A stretch of DNA of 64,000 nt from Nitrospirota bacterium (GCA_021783515.1 JAJXTV010000014.1:31028-95027), one strand, 5' to 3'. Shown: positions 35,236-44,368, counted from the stretch's first letter. A program made the numbers and translations. The notes: a model not told the origin generated them from the sequence alone.

Positions 35236-36207
35236 TTATTTCACAATGACTTCAAAATGCACCCTTCTATTGGACTTCATGCATTCGGAGTTCTTGTTAT
35301 GCGGAGTCGGCTTTTCAACGCAGAGCGGCCTTGTCTCGCCGTACGATATGGTCGTAAGCCTCTCTTCCTGTATGCCGGCCTTCACGAGATACTCTTTCAC
35401 GGCATCCGCTCTCCTCTGCCCGAGGGCCATATTGTACTTTTCGGGGCCGTGCGCACAGGCATTGCCTTCGATCTCCACCCGCATACCCTGGTGCTCCTTC
35501 AACGCCCCTATATTCGCGTCGAGGATCTTCGTTGCTTCATCGGTAAGCGTGGCTTTGTCAAAGTCGAAATGGACGTCTTCGAGCACCACCTTTGCCTCCT
35601 CTTTCGGAGCAGGAGCGGGCGCAGGCTTTTCCTCAACCGCAGGCGGCGGAGGAGGCGGAGGCGCGGGCTTTTCCTCAACCGCAGGCGGCGGCGGCGGAGG
35701 CGGCGGAGGGGGAGGCGGCGGAGCAGCATGCGTCTTGCCGCCCAAGGCAAGAGAAAAACCTGCGGTCGCGGTCATGCCGCTGAATTTGGTAAACACTCCT
35801 CGCGCGTCAAACCGGAAGGCGATGTCTTCGGATAGGGAATACTTGAACCCCAACCCGAGGTCGCCCATCACATGGTTCTCCGTATTCTCGTTGATGAAGG
35901 CGTCGCCGACCCCGGCAACGAAAAACGGATTGAACGGCCCGTCCGGCACGATATGGTAAATCGCGTCGGCGTGGAACATCTCGGCCTTCGAGACATAATG
36001 ATCATACGCGGCCTCGATTCCCCAGTTTTTGGTAAAGTTGTACCCTGCGCGCAGGCCGACGGTCCCTTTGTCATGGTGGTCATTCGAAATGAAGTAATAG
36101 CCGGCATAGGGATTGATTTCGAAGCTGCCCTCCCTGATCTCCGCTTGAGACAGCAAGGGAACGACAAGAACAGTAAGAAAGACGAAGAGGCTTAAGACTC
36201 TTTTCAT
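35236..36207 (-). CDS. OmpA-family outer membrane protein (paralogue 2)
   Basis: This protein of about 323 residues has the same architecture as paralogue 1: signal peptide, beta-barrel (REGSFEINPYAGYYF), a hinge made of long proline runs and EEKPAP repeats, then an OmpA domain with VHFDFDKATLTDEA and GNACAHGPEKYNMALGQRRADAVKEYL. Cysteines near the C-terminus (LCVEKP, ECMKSNRRVHFEVIVK) may form a disulfide. It anchors the outer membrane to peptidoglycan. The start at 36207 has GGGAGGGAG upstream. Confidence 0.92.
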   Translation of the reverse strand: MKRVLSLFVFLTVLVVPLLSQAEIREGSFEINPYAGYYFISNDHHDKGTVGLRAGYNFTKNWGIEAAYDHYVSKAEMFHADAIYHIVPDGPFNPFFVAGVGDAFINENTENHVMGDLGLGFKYSLSEDIAFRFDARGVFTKFSGMTATAGFSLALGGKTHAAPPPPPPPPPPPPPAVEEKPAPPPPPPPAVEEKPAPAPAPKEEAKVVLEDVHFDFDKATLTDEATKILDANIGALKEHQGMRVEIEGNACAHGPEKYNMALGQRRADAVKEYLVKAGIQEERLTTISYGETRPLCVEKPTPHNKNSECMKSNRRVHFEVIVK

Positions 36208-36237
36208 ACTCCCTCCCAAAGTGATGGATTTAGAAAA

Positions 36238-36266
36238 ATAATATATCGTAACGGCAAACGTGTCAA
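36238..36266 (-). promoter_or_regulatory. sigma70 promoter of OmpA paralogue 2
   Basis: TTGACA (36266-36261) and TATTAT (36243-36238) with exactly 17 bases between them, 31 bases upstream of the ATG. Confidence 0.8.
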
Positions 36267-36362
36267 CCACCCCATGATATTATTCCGAGTGACTGAGGGG
36301 CGCTCTGAAAGCGCGAGGCCGTTACGCGCCGGGGGAAAGTGCAAAAAGCCTGTTTCAGTATT

Positions 36363-37070
36363 TCAGTATTTCAGAATTTCGAGATAATCGGCGATGTCCT
36401 TTTCCTCATATCCCCGCGCCCGAAGCCTCTTGACGCTGAGGTCTTCCGCCGCTTTTTCCCTGCTTCCCTGATACACCGGGTCAAGTTTGACCGCCTGCGT
36501 GGCAGCAGCAGCCGCCTCGCCGTATCTCCCCATTGCGTTCAGGCAAAGCGCCATCCTCCAGTACGCGATGCCGAGAGTGGGGACCCTCTTTAACCCTTCC
36601 TTGTAGGACTCCAGCGCCGAATCGTATCTGCCGAGACGATAATAGGCATCTCCCATGTTGATATAAGCCTTTTCCGCCGTCGGGTAAAGGGGATTGGATA
36701 GGGCCTTCCGGTAAAAAGCTATCGCCTTTTCGAAATCGCCGAGTATCTGATAGGAATACCCGAGGTTGTTGTACGCCTCGGAATACATCGGGTCCTCTTT
36801 CACCGCCCTGTCGAACCAATCGATCGCCTTTTTCGTCTCGTCGAGATGCAGAAGATAGAGGATCCCGATAGCGTTGAGGATTTCCTTGTTATGGGGGCTC
36901 AGGTCGTAGGCCTTGTGAAATTCCACAAACGCCTGCTGCACCTTGTCTTCGTTGAGATAGGCGATGCCCAGTTTGTAATACGCGTCGGCCTGGTTGCCCC
37001 TTTCTGCCGTCGCGCACGATACGGCAAGAAAGAAGATCATAAGCATCGCAAAAAGCCTCGGGTTCTTCAC
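36363..37070 (-). CDS. TPR-repeat lipoprotein (PilF/PilW-like)
   Basis: The protein has about 235 residues: a lipoprotein signal (MIFFLAVSCA), then five to six tetratricopeptide repeats, for example ADAYYKLGIAYLNEDKVQQAFVEFHKAYDLSPHN and SEAYNNLGYSYQILGDFEKAIAFYRKALSNP. Similar lipoproteins assist pilus secretin assembly or act as envelope scaffolds, but no pilus genes are near. I choose the GTG at 37070, which has AGGAGGG seven bases upstream; an ATG at 37115 would add a charged leader before the signal. Confidence 0.82.
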   Translation of the reverse strand: MKNPRLFAMLMIFFLAVSCATAERGNQADAYYKLGIAYLNEDKVQQAFVEFHKAYDLSPHNKEILNAIGILYLLHLDETKKAIDWFDRAVKEDPMYSEAYNNLGYSYQILGDFEKAIAFYRKALSNPLYPTAEKAYINMGDAYYRLGRYDSALESYKEGLKRVPTLGIAYWRMALCLNAMGRYGEAAAAATQAVKLDPVYQGSREKAAEDLSVKRLRARGYEEKDIADYLEILKY

Positions 37071-37164
37071 TGCCGCACCCTCCTGAGACAGGTATTTATA
37101 CTGTTTCCTCTTCATACGCTAGCAGAAGGTCCGTTTGCAAGTAAAGGAAAATATAAGAAAAAGG

Positions 37165-38187
37165 TCAATAATCGGCCTTCAGTTGCCCGCACGCGGCGAG
37201 GATATCGCGCCCTCTGCTTTCCCTGACAAGGGCATTGAGGTGGTGCTCCTCAAGCACCCTCTGGAAGGCGAGGACCGAGCGCTCCGAAGGGCGCTTCATG
37301 GCGCTCCCGGAGTGCGGGTTGAATGGTATGAGGTTTATCTTGCACCTGACCCCCCTCACGAGTTCCGCGAGCCGCCGGGCGTCTTCGACCGAATCGTTCA
37401 TGCCGCCAAGCAGGACGTACTCGAAGGTGATCCTCCTTCTCGGCCCGAGAGGGAACCGTTTGCAGGCATCGAGAAGGGATTTAAGGGGGTACCTCCTGTT
37501 GACCGGCATGATTTCGTCCCGCTTCGCATCGGTCGAGGCATTCAGCGAAACCGCAAGATTCACTCCCGGGACCGCCCTCGCCAGTTCTTCCATCTTCGGG
37601 ACGAGACCGCACGTCGAAAGCGTAATCCTCCTTCTCGTAATGCCGATCAGCCCGCTGATCCGGCGGAGCGCCTCGGCCACCGCCTCGATGTTCGCAAGCG
37701 GCTCTCCCATTCCCATCATTACGATATTGTTGATCTTGCGGGGAAAGACGAGCCTCGCGGCACAGATCACCTGATCGGCAATCTCATGCGCCTCCATGTT
37801 TCTGATCAGCCCGAGTTCCCCCGTAAGGCAGAATTTGCAGCCCATGGCACACCCCACCTGGGAAGATATGCAGAGCGTCAGCCGGTCTTTGTCAGGTATG
37901 AGAACGCTCTCGATCGTCTCGCCGTCCTCCAGGGCAAAAAGGAACTTTTCCGTTCCGTCCGAAGACACGAGCCTCTTTGTCAAACGCAGGGAGCTGATAT
38001 AGGAGACCTCGGAGAGCTTCGCCCTGAGCTCTTTCGAGAACTCGGTGATTTCATCTATCCCGGCGACGAATTTCCCGTAGATCCAATGGGCCAGTTGACC
38101 GGCCCGGTACCTCGGGAGGCCGTGCGCCGCAACAAAACGGACAAGGTCATCCTGGGACAGTGCTTTCAGGTTCGTCCTGTTCGGCAT
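37165..38187 (-). CDS. rlmN: 23S rRNA (adenine-2503-C2)-methyltransferase RlmN
   Basis: The 340-residue radical SAM enzyme methylates A2503 in 23S rRNA and A37 in some tRNAs. The iron-sulfur motif CAMGCKFCLTG is clear, as are GEPLANIEAVAEAL and the C-terminal loop with the second catalytic cysteine region (RSRGRDILAACGQL). RlmN itself is typical in length. It lies 6 bases downstream of the slyD-like gene. Confidence 0.96.
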   Translation of the reverse strand: MPNRTNLKALSQDDLVRFVAAHGLPRYRAGQLAHWIYGKFVAGIDEITEFSKELRAKLSEVSYISSLRLTKRLVSSDGTEKFLFALEDGETIESVLIPDKDRLTLCISSQVGCAMGCKFCLTGELGLIRNMEAHEIADQVICAARLVFPRKINNIVMMGMGEPLANIEAVAEALRRISGLIGITRRRITLSTCGLVPKMEELARAVPGVNLAVSLNASTDAKRDEIMPVNRRYPLKSLLDACKRFPLGPRRRITFEYVLLGGMNDSVEDARRLAELVRGVRCKINLIPFNPHSGSAMKRPSERSVLAFQRVLEEHHLNALVRESRGRDILAACGQLKADY

Positions 38188-38193
38188 CAGGCA

Positions 38194-38628
38194 CTACTGC
38201 GTCACGATCTCCTCGAGGGTGATTTCGAATATGAGCGTCTTGCCCGCAAGGGGATGGTTGCAGTCCATGGTTACCGCCGTGTCGGAAAATCCGGCAATCG
38301 TGACCTGGATCGGCTGCCCGTCGGCCCGGAACATCTGCATCTGCTGCCCGATTGCCGGGACGAAGCCCTCCGGAAGCCTGCTGCGGTCGTACTCGAAGAC
38401 CCTCTCTTTACGATGAAGGCCGTATCCTTCCTCGGGAGGGATCGAAAGCGTCTTTCGGCCGCCGGGACTCATCCCGAGGACCCCCGTTTCGATGCCAGGG
38501 ATAAATTCACCTTTCCCGAGCTTCAGTTCGAGCGACGCCCCGCCCTCGGACGAATCGAAGACCGTCCCGTCTTCGAGCTTCCCGACATAATGTATTCTGA
38601 TCGTATCGCCTTCTTTTACTGTGGCCAT
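38194..38628 (-). CDS. FKBP-type peptidyl-prolyl isomerase, SlyD-like
   Basis: The 144-residue protein starts MATVKEGDTIRIHYVGKLEDGTVFDSS, the FKBP core, with the insert-in-flap domain of SlyD type (YGLHRKERVFEYDRSRLPEGF) and the closing DCNHPLAGKTLIFEITL. It lacks the metal-binding histidine-rich tail of enterobacterial SlyD. The start at 38628 removes a spurious N-terminal extension in the open frame. Confidence 0.93.
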   Translation of the reverse strand: MATVKEGDTIRIHYVGKLEDGTVFDSSEGGASLELKLGKGEFIPGIETGVLGMSPGGRKTLSIPPEEGYGLHRKERVFEYDRSRLPEGFVPAIGQQMQMFRADGQPIQVTIAGFSDTAVTMDCNHPLAGKTLIFEITLEEIVTQ

Positions 38629-38839
38629 CTCGAACTCCTTTCCGTACAGATTTCTTATTATACCTGATGAACGGGGTCCGGCATAAGCGAAGAAGGCGGA
38701 GGTATGAGGATCGTCCTCAAGTCCACCCGAAAGCGAAGCGGGCAGCCTTTCGGTCTGCCCGCACTGTGAAGAATGTATGTAAACGCTGCGGAGGGCTTGC
38801 GCAAGCGCCTCCGTTACGCAGCGGTCCGGACAGCCGATC

Positions 38840-39433
38840 TCACTCGCTGCCGTCCATATCCGGCATCTCTCCCGGTTCCTGACGGTCGACGGAATACGGT
38901 CCGTCTTCATCGGAGCGCCCCCACGTCGGCCCGCCGTCCTTCATCGTGCATCTTCCCGTCCCTGATGCCCTTTCGCACCCCGCCACCGGCATGGGGCCCT
39001 GCATCGGCATCCCCGACAGAAGATCGAACTTCCTTCTCTGTACCGACGTCAGCAGGGACCTCACGTCGTCGCGCGACTTCATATTCAGGATGAAGATATC
39101 TCCCCTCAGCTTCTCTATCTGCCTCACCTTCGCCTCCACCGCCTTGAAGTCCGCCGGCTCCTTCAGAAAAAGCTCTCTCAGCTCGACCTCCGCCACGTCC
39201 ATATCGGCCTTCTTTCTGATCGCCTCCTTCATCGCCCTGAAGTAGACCTCCTTGACCGCGGCTGTCTGCTTTTCGTCAAGCCCGATCGCTCCTATCCATT
39301 TCGGCATCACGCGGCCGTCCGCATCAGACATCCCGGACATAGGCGCGAAATTTCTGCCGATCATCGCGTACGAATAACCGGCCGACATGAGACACATAGC
39401 AAGCGCTACCAGAACAATCCGCAGCCTTCTCAT
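38840..39433 (-). CDS. periplasmic Spy/CpxP-like (LTxxQ) protein
   Basis: The 197-residue protein has a signal peptide, then a helical Spy-like core (GLDEKQTAAVKEVYFRAMKEAIRKKADMDVAEVELRELF) and a VQRRKF motif corresponding to the LTxxQ region. A Met/Gly/Asp-rich tail has two cysteines (AGCERASGTGRC). Such proteins act as metal-stress or envelope chaperones; the tail may bind metal. It is convergent with no other gene and overlaps nothing. Confidence 0.7.
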   Translation of the reverse strand: MRRLRIVLVALAMCLMSAGYSYAMIGRNFAPMSGMSDADGRVMPKWIGAIGLDEKQTAAVKEVYFRAMKEAIRKKADMDVAEVELRELFLKEPADFKAVEAKVRQIEKLRGDIFILNMKSRDDVRSLLTSVQRRKFDLLSGMPMQGPMPVAGCERASGTGRCTMKDGGPTWGRSDEDGPYSVDRQEPGEMPDMDGSE

Positions 39434-39450
39434 CGAAATCCTCCCCGAAA

Positions 39451-39762
39451 TCAGTATATGGAACGCACTCTGCCTGTTTTCCTGTCGAACAGGACCTTGT
39501 CGACCCGCCTGTTGTCCTTGAAAATATCCGCCTCGATAAACCGCCCTTTATGGTAGATCGTGCCCACCCGGTAGCCCTTAAGCCGGTAGTACCTCTCGAG
39601 CGCGATCACCGCCTCCCTGGGTGTAATGATCTCCTTGCACGTACCATAGATGGTGCAGTCCTTGCAGTAATCGCCGTAGGGCGTAACGCTTTCATCGCCG
39701 GCAAAGACCCGCGGGGCCAGCGTCAGCAATAAGAAGAGCGCAACAAAAATCGCTTTCATCAT
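39451..39762 (-). CDS. small exported PepSY-like protein
   Basis: The 103-residue protein has a signal peptide, a cysteine cluster YCKDCTIYGTC, then REAVIALERYYRLKGYRVGTIYHKGRFIEADIF and VDKVLFDRKTGRVRSIY, a PepSY-like pattern. It is 17 bases upstream of the Spy-like gene on the same strand, so they probably form an operon for envelope or metal stress. Confidence 0.65.
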   Translation of the reverse strand: MMKAIFVALFLLLTLAPRVFAGDESVTPYGDYCKDCTIYGTCKEIITPREAVIALERYYRLKGYRVGTIYHKGRFIEADIFKDNRRVDKVLFDRKTGRVRSIY

Positions 39763-39841
39763 CTATGGATCTTCCTGACTTCCTTTCGTAATGAAATAGT
39801 AATAAAGACTCATGAAGAAAATATGAAGAAAATATGTTAAA

Positions 39842-40108
39842 TCAGATGGTTTCAATCCCCTTGATTACGACCGTCTTTCTCTTGGAAGACGAGCCCCTCA
39901 CGATTCTGACGCTCGATTTCCGGACACCTGCGGCCTCCGCAATCACCTCGATCAGCTGCTCGTTTGCCTCCCCCTCGACCGGCGGGGCGGTCAGCTTCAC
40001 CTTAAGCATGTTGTCGAGCACCCCGGAGATGCCTTTTTTCGAAGACCTCGGCTCGACCTTAACCTCGATCACGACGCCGTCCTTTGTCTTTCTATAGGGT
40101 ATCTGCAT
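39842..40108 (-). CDS. DUF167/YggU family protein
   Basis: The 88-residue protein of the YggU family contains KVEPRSSKKGISG, LKVKLTAPPVEGEANEQLIEVIAE and SVRIVRGSSSKRKTVVI. The biochemical role of the family is unknown. The ATG at 40108 has GGGGGAAG upstream and lies 1 base past the kinase stop codon. Confidence 0.9.
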   Translation of the reverse strand: MQIPYRKTKDGVVIEVKVEPRSSKKGISGVLDNMLKVKLTAPPVEGEANEQLIEVIAEAAGVRKSSVRIVRGSSSKRKTVVIKGIETI

Positions 40109-40109
40109 C

Positions 40110-41468
40110 TTACTTCTTCCCCCCAACCGGCAGCCATACCCGGAACGTGCTGCCCTCTCCCACCCTGCTCTTCAGATCGATGCTGCCGCCCATCACCTCC
40201 ACCAGTTCCTTCACGATCGCGAGCCCAAGCCCTATCCCGGCCGACTCCTCGCCGCGGTAGAACCTCCTGAAGACCATGTCCATCCTGTCTTCGGGAATGC
40301 CCGAGCCCGTATCGGCCACCTCGACGAAGAAAGTGTCCCCCTTGGTCCCGTAATCGAGTGAAATGCCGCCCTCTCCGGTATTTTTGATCGCGTTGGTGAG
40401 GATGTTCTGGAGAATCCTCTCCAGCTTATCCGGATCGCTCATCACGTGGATCGACTTTTCCGCCTTGACCTTCATCTCAAGCCCCTTTTCCGCTGCAAGA
40501 GGGGCCAGCTTCGTCGTAATGCCCCCTATAAACCGGTGCAGGTCGATATCGGTCGACTTCCTCCCCGAAAAAAAGCTCGCCTCCGCCTTCGTCATGTCTT
40601 CGATCCCCTCGACGAGGCCGATCAATTTTTCGGTCTCTATGCGCAGGTTCTCGAGTCCGACAGCGCGGTTTTCGACAACGCCGTCAATCATCCCCTCGAC
40701 GTTCGCCTTCATGATCGAAAGAGGCGTCCTCAGTTCGTGGGCGACGTTCGAGGTGAGGTGCTTCCGGAGGGCCTCTTCCCGCTCGAGGGCCTCGGCCATG
40801 AAGTTAAAGCTCGATGCGAGCCTGCCGAGTTCGTCTTTCTTGGAGGCGGCATCGACGCGAACGCTGAAGTCCCCCGCGGCGAAAGACTCGACAGCCTTCT
40901 TCATCTTCTTCAGGGGTCTGGACAGGAAGAGGCTGAAGATGACCGCCATGAATACCGCACCGCCGCCCGCCATCGCAAAGGACATCACGAGGAACTCCCT
41001 CCCCCTCTTTTTGAACATCGCCTCTTTCTTGTCTACACTGCCCGCCCGGCCGAGTCTTCTGGCGTACATCGTCCCGATCTCTTTCCCCTCGACGTAGAGA
41101 GGGTACTGCTCGTACTCGCCCTTTGCCGAGCCGAAGTTCACTATCCCCCTCATCCTCCGCCGCATCGCCGGAGAGAGGTTCGGCAGTATCGAGCCGGACG
41201 AAATTATTTCGTTGCCGTCATCGTCGGAAATCCTGATGTCAAACCCGAGCATCGTCGCCCAGTGTATCGCGTCCTGCAGGGCAACCAGGTCCCACTTCGC
41301 ATCCGAGTAGCAGCCCTCGACCGAGGCGAGGATCCAGTACAGCTTGTCTTCCTTCGCCCCGCTCACGTAATCCTCGAAGTCGCGGACCATGAACTTTTCG
41401 AAGAGGAGGTTCGATATGAGGGCGATCACGATGACGACGAGGAAGGCGAAAAACAGCTTAGTCCTCAT
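40110..41468 (-). CDS. membrane sensor histidine kinase (HAMP)
   Basis: The 452-residue kinase has two membrane helices around a periplasmic sensor of about 130 residues, a HAMP domain (SLFLSRPLKKMKKAVESFAAGDFSVRV), HisKA with NVAHELRTPLSIMKANV, and HATPase with NILTNAIKNTG, DTGSGIPEDRM and GIGLGLAIVKELVE. It overlaps the regulator gene upstream by 11 bases and is its cognate kinase. Confidence 0.94.
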   Translation of the reverse strand: MRTKLFFAFLVVIVIALISNLLFEKFMVRDFEDYVSGAKEDKLYWILASVEGCYSDAKWDLVALQDAIHWATMLGFDIRISDDDGNEIISSGSILPNLSPAMRRRMRGIVNFGSAKGEYEQYPLYVEGKEIGTMYARRLGRAGSVDKKEAMFKKRGREFLVMSFAMAGGGAVFMAVIFSLFLSRPLKKMKKAVESFAAGDFSVRVDAASKKDELGRLASSFNFMAEALEREEALRKHLTSNVAHELRTPLSIMKANVEGMIDGVVENRAVGLENLRIETEKLIGLVEGIEDMTKAEASFFSGRKSTDIDLHRFIGGITTKLAPLAAEKGLEMKVKAEKSIHVMSDPDKLERILQNILTNAIKNTGEGGISLDYGTKGDTFFVEVADTGSGIPEDRMDMVFRRFYRGEESAGIGLGLAIVKELVEVMGGSIDLKSRVGEGSTFRVWLPVGGKK

Positions 41469-42162
41469 CGGGTGCGCCCGCGAACTTGTAGCCTATCCCG
41501 TATACCGTCCTGATAAACTCCGGGGCCCGGGAATCCCTTTCTATCTTGTGCCGGAGGTTCTTTACATGGGCGTCGATCGTCCGGTCATACCCTTCGAAAT
41601 CGTACCCCTGCGCGATCGTCACCAGTTGCTCCCTCGAGAATACGCGGCCCGGCTGCTCGGCCAGGGACGTCAGGATCTTGAACTCCGTGGGCGTCAGGAC
41701 GAGGAGTCCCCCGTCCCGGTAGACCTCGCGGTTGAGGAGGTCGATCTTCAGGCTTCCGGCGTTATAGCTGAGAAGCTTCTTTTTCACCCTGCCCGACCTT
41801 CTCAGCTGCGCCTTCACGCGCGCCACCAGTTCGCGCGGGCTGAACGGTTTGACGACATAATCGTCCGCGCCTATCCCCAGCCCCCTGATCCTCTCCTCCT
41901 CCCCGCTTTTGGCGGTGAGCATGATCACCGGGACGTCCGAGTTCTCGCGGATTATCTTGCAGAGCTCTTCTCCCTGCATATCGGGGAGCATAAGGTCCAG
42001 TATGATGAGGTCGAACGTCTCCCCGAAAAAACCGATCGCCTGCTCGGCGGTATCGGCGACCCTCACCCGGAACCCCTCTTTTTCAAGATAGGCCCGGACG
42101 ATCTCGGAGATCTTCCGCTCGTCCTCAACGATCAGTATCGACTCTTTTTGTCCGGTATCCAT
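41458..42162 (-). CDS. OmpR-family response regulator
   Basis: The 234-residue regulator has a receiver domain (ILIVEDERKISEIV, phosphorylation aspartate in LIILDLMLPDMQGEEL, lysine in VVKPFSPREL) and a winged-helix Trans_reg_C domain (LTPTEFKILTSLAEQPGRVFSREQL, IDAHVKNLRHKI, RTVYGIGYKF). The start at 42162 has GGGGAGG upstream and lies inside the PAP2 gene. Confidence 0.94.
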   Translation of the reverse strand: MDTGQKESILIVEDERKISEIVRAYLEKEGFRVRVADTAEQAIGFFGETFDLIILDLMLPDMQGEELCKIIRENSDVPVIMLTAKSGEEERIRGLGIGADDYVVKPFSPRELVARVKAQLRRSGRVKKKLLSYNAGSLKIDLLNREVYRDGGLLVLTPTEFKILTSLAEQPGRVFSREQLVTIAQGYDFEGYDRTIDAHVKNLRHKIERDSRAPEFIRTVYGIGYKFAGAPDED

Positions 42163-43009
42163 AATAGGCCTCCCCAGCCCAAATCGTGATGACCGCAAGC
42201 GCCATCCCTCCTAATACATCTACCACATAATGATACCTGCAGTAAACCGTCGAAAAGATCAGAGCGGCCACGCAGGGCAGAAATATCCGGAAGAGGCCCC
42301 TCTCATGCAGATACGTCAGATAAAGCACGGTGAGCGCGACTGCGGTATGTCCGCTCGGAAAGGCGTCCCGTTTGATCCCTTCGAGCCTGTTCAGCAGTTC
42401 CTGTATCGGTCCCGCAAGCAGGAACCCCTTCAGATCGACATGCTGAAGATGCGCCAGCGCAAATCTCGGCCCGAGGGCGGGCATGAGGATATATCCGACA
42501 TACGAAAGATAAAAGCAGAGCATGATGAGAAAGAGCGAATGGCCGAGTTCGCCGTCTTTTTTTCTCACCTTCAGCATCACCCCGAGCGTGATCGGGAGAA
42601 AATAATAGCTTGAATACGCCGCCTGCAGGATATCGGTAAGGACGGGGTTGATCCACCGTTCGAGCCTGACGGTGGGATAAAACCCGAAGATCGCGTAGTC
42701 CAGCCTGATCAGGAGAGGATCGATATCGTGCGGGTTTATAGAATGGACGATACGGCCGAGGCTGTCGAAGATAAGCACGATCGAAAGCGTGGGGAAGATC
42801 AGGTCGTACACCCACCGCAGCAGGCCGTTTTCGTTGCGGAACCTCACCAGCAAAACCTGGAGGACCATAAGCAGAGCATAAAGCCCGAAGAGCGGTCCGG
42901 ATGCGGCGATGCGGCGATGGAACACGCTCACCAGTGCACCGAGAAAGAACAGGAAGGCGAGGTTCAGCGAATCCGCCGGCCTCAGGGCCGCGATGTATTT
43001 TCTGATCAT
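42125..43009 (-). CDS. PAP2-superfamily membrane phosphatase
   Basis: This polytopic membrane protein of about 294 residues has the PAP2 motifs DAFPSGHTAVAL and, downstream, CRYHYVVDVLGG with the histidine and aspartate. It resembles the inositolphosphotransferase/Aur1-type branch (PAP2_3). It probably acts on lipid phosphates at the membrane; the substrate is unknown. The ATG at 43009 overlaps the NYN gene stop by 4 bases. Confidence 0.85.
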   Translation of the reverse strand: MIRKYIAALRPADSLNLAFLFFLGALVSVFHRRIAASGPLFGLYALLMVLQVLLVRFRNENGLLRWVYDLIFPTLSIVLIFDSLGRIVHSINPHDIDPLLIRLDYAIFGFYPTVRLERWINPVLTDILQAAYSSYYFLPITLGVMLKVRKKDGELGHSLFLIMLCFYLSYVGYILMPALGPRFALAHLQHVDLKGFLLAGPIQELLNRLEGIKRDAFPSGHTAVALTVLYLTYLHERGLFRIFLPCVAALIFSTVYCRYHYVVDVLGGMALAVITIWAGEAYYGYRTKRVDTDR

Positions 43010-43509
43010 AGTTTCTTCAGCACCCTCAGCAATGCCTTTTCCTTCCTCGAAGGCGTTCTCGGCCGGCCCCTTCTTTCGCCGCCGCATTCCCCGTCGGCGT
43101 CATCTTCACCGCAGTCCCCGCGTTCTCCCGACGACGCATCCACGGCGCGTTCGAGCAGACGCTCGAAGCGGCCGGCCGAAACCGGCACCGAGCCGCTGGC
43201 CCATACGAAGGACGCGATGTCCCTGTCCGAGGTGACGACGATCCACTCCTCTTTCCTGTTTCCCACAATCTCTTTTATCACAGAATCCGCAGTATCTCCG
43301 AGGCGCGTGTAGATGACCCTGATCCCGCCCGTTACCTGCGATTCGGGAAAGCGTCCGCCCGACTTCCAGCCGTCAAACACAACGGTGATGTCATTCCCCT
43401 TTTTCCCGCGGTATTCCGAAAGTGCCCAGACGAGCCTCTCCCTTTCGGCGGCGAGATTGGCGTGGGAGACGCCGATAAGATTGTATCCGTCGATGATGAT
43501 ACGGGCGAT
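43006..43509 (-). CDS. NYN-domain (YacP-like) ribonuclease, unusual start
   Basis: The protein has about 167 residues: IIIDGYNLIGVS at the N-terminus, DITVVFDGWKSG in the middle and IVVTSDRDIASFVWASGS with the acidic PIN/NYN residues. YacP-type proteins are predicted RNases. Relatives start M-R-IIIDGYN. Here an AAGGAGA ribosome-binding site is spaced six bases from an ATC codon at 43509, followed by GCC CGT, so initiation may occur at a near-cognate codon. The alternative is a TTG at 43587 that adds about 26 residues without a clear ribosome-binding site. The C-terminal third is low-complexity. Confidence 0.8.
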   Translation of the reverse strand: MARIIIDGYNLIGVSHANLAAERERLVWALSEYRGKKGNDITVVFDGWKSGGRFPESQVTGGIRVIYTRLGDTADSVIKEIVGNRKEEWIVVTSDRDIASFVWASGSVPVSAGRFERLLERAVDASSGERGDCGEDDADGECGGERRGRPRTPSRKEKALLRVLKKL

Positions 43510-43650
43510 CTGTCGTCTCCTTCCCGCGTGCCGCCGTCGAAATTTCCGTACCAGATGATGATAATCACTGCAATAGCCTAATTTCAATCACTCAGGGGGT
43601 CCCGTCCTGCTGATTGACTTTTCCCCCGCCTTCCAGTATCGTAAAAAGTT

Positions 43651-43728
<78 letters not shown>

Positions 43729-43834
43729 ATACCCTCTGATCAGATCACTTCCAATTCAATAGGTTACAGAAGGCCTGCTTTGTCAATCGGGGAATAATTC
43801 CACATTTTACAGTTCGGTGGCCGTTCGGTGAGCG

Positions 43835-44302
43835 TTATTCGATGACGTAGGCTTTTTGAGTCTGCTTGTTGGAGTGGCCCAGCTTTTTCTGTATCTCATC
43901 AATAGCCTTCTTCTTATGTTCCGCCATGATCTGAGATGCCATGCTGTGGCGTGATGCCTGCTGAAGGGGGATATACTTTACTTTTGCATCCTTGCAGGCC
44001 TTCTTCCAGGCGCGAGGCATACAGTTAGGGCCAAACGGTGAACCGTCCTCATGAGCGAATATGAAACCATCAGACTTTTTCTCCGCAACGTGCTTCTGTA
44101 GATCGTGCCATAGATCGAGTGGGATGGGATAGGTTACTTCCCCGCCAGACTTCCGGTAGAGTTTTAGTATCCTGTTCCCTGCATAGTCCTTGTGGTCGCT
44201 GAACGCATTCCAAACCTTCAAGGCTCCGTCTATCATGTCATTGACCTGCAGCGCCCTCACTTCCCCCGGCCTCATGCCCGTTAGTCCCAGGTCCGAAACT
44301 GC
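43835..44302 (-). pseudogene. tyrosine recombinase (phage integrase) remnant
   Basis: Only the C-terminal catalytic domain remains. It has the first arginine in LTGMRPGEVRALQ, the HxxR region as QASRHSMASQ, the second histidine in LGHSN, and the nucleophile tyrosine in QKAYVIE. The frame extends upstream of the ATG at 44275 for about nine codons (SDLGLTG) and then meets a stop at about 44303, so the N-terminal domain is lost. It points toward the tRNA-Pro gene 107 bases away, the usual layout of an integrative element. The cut lies just outside the AbiE-like promoter. Confidence 0.8.
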
Positions 44303-44323
44303 TCAACTTTTCAATCTAGTAAG

Positions 44324-44345
44324 ATTTTCAGCAAATGCTGAAAAT
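44324..44345. promoter_or_regulatory. operator palindrome 1 of the AbiE-like pair
   Basis: ATTTTCAGCA and its exact complement TGCTGAAAAT are separated by AA. The same sequence with three changes recurs at 44400-44421. It lies upstream of the -35 box. Confidence 0.8.
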
Positions 44346-44368
44346 GCTTTTTACAGTGAAAATAGTCC

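Noticed and set aside
35592..35783. Glutamate/alanine-rich plus-strand frame across the OmpA hinge
   Set aside because: It is the antisense of proline codon repeats in the OmpA hinge and has no independent support.
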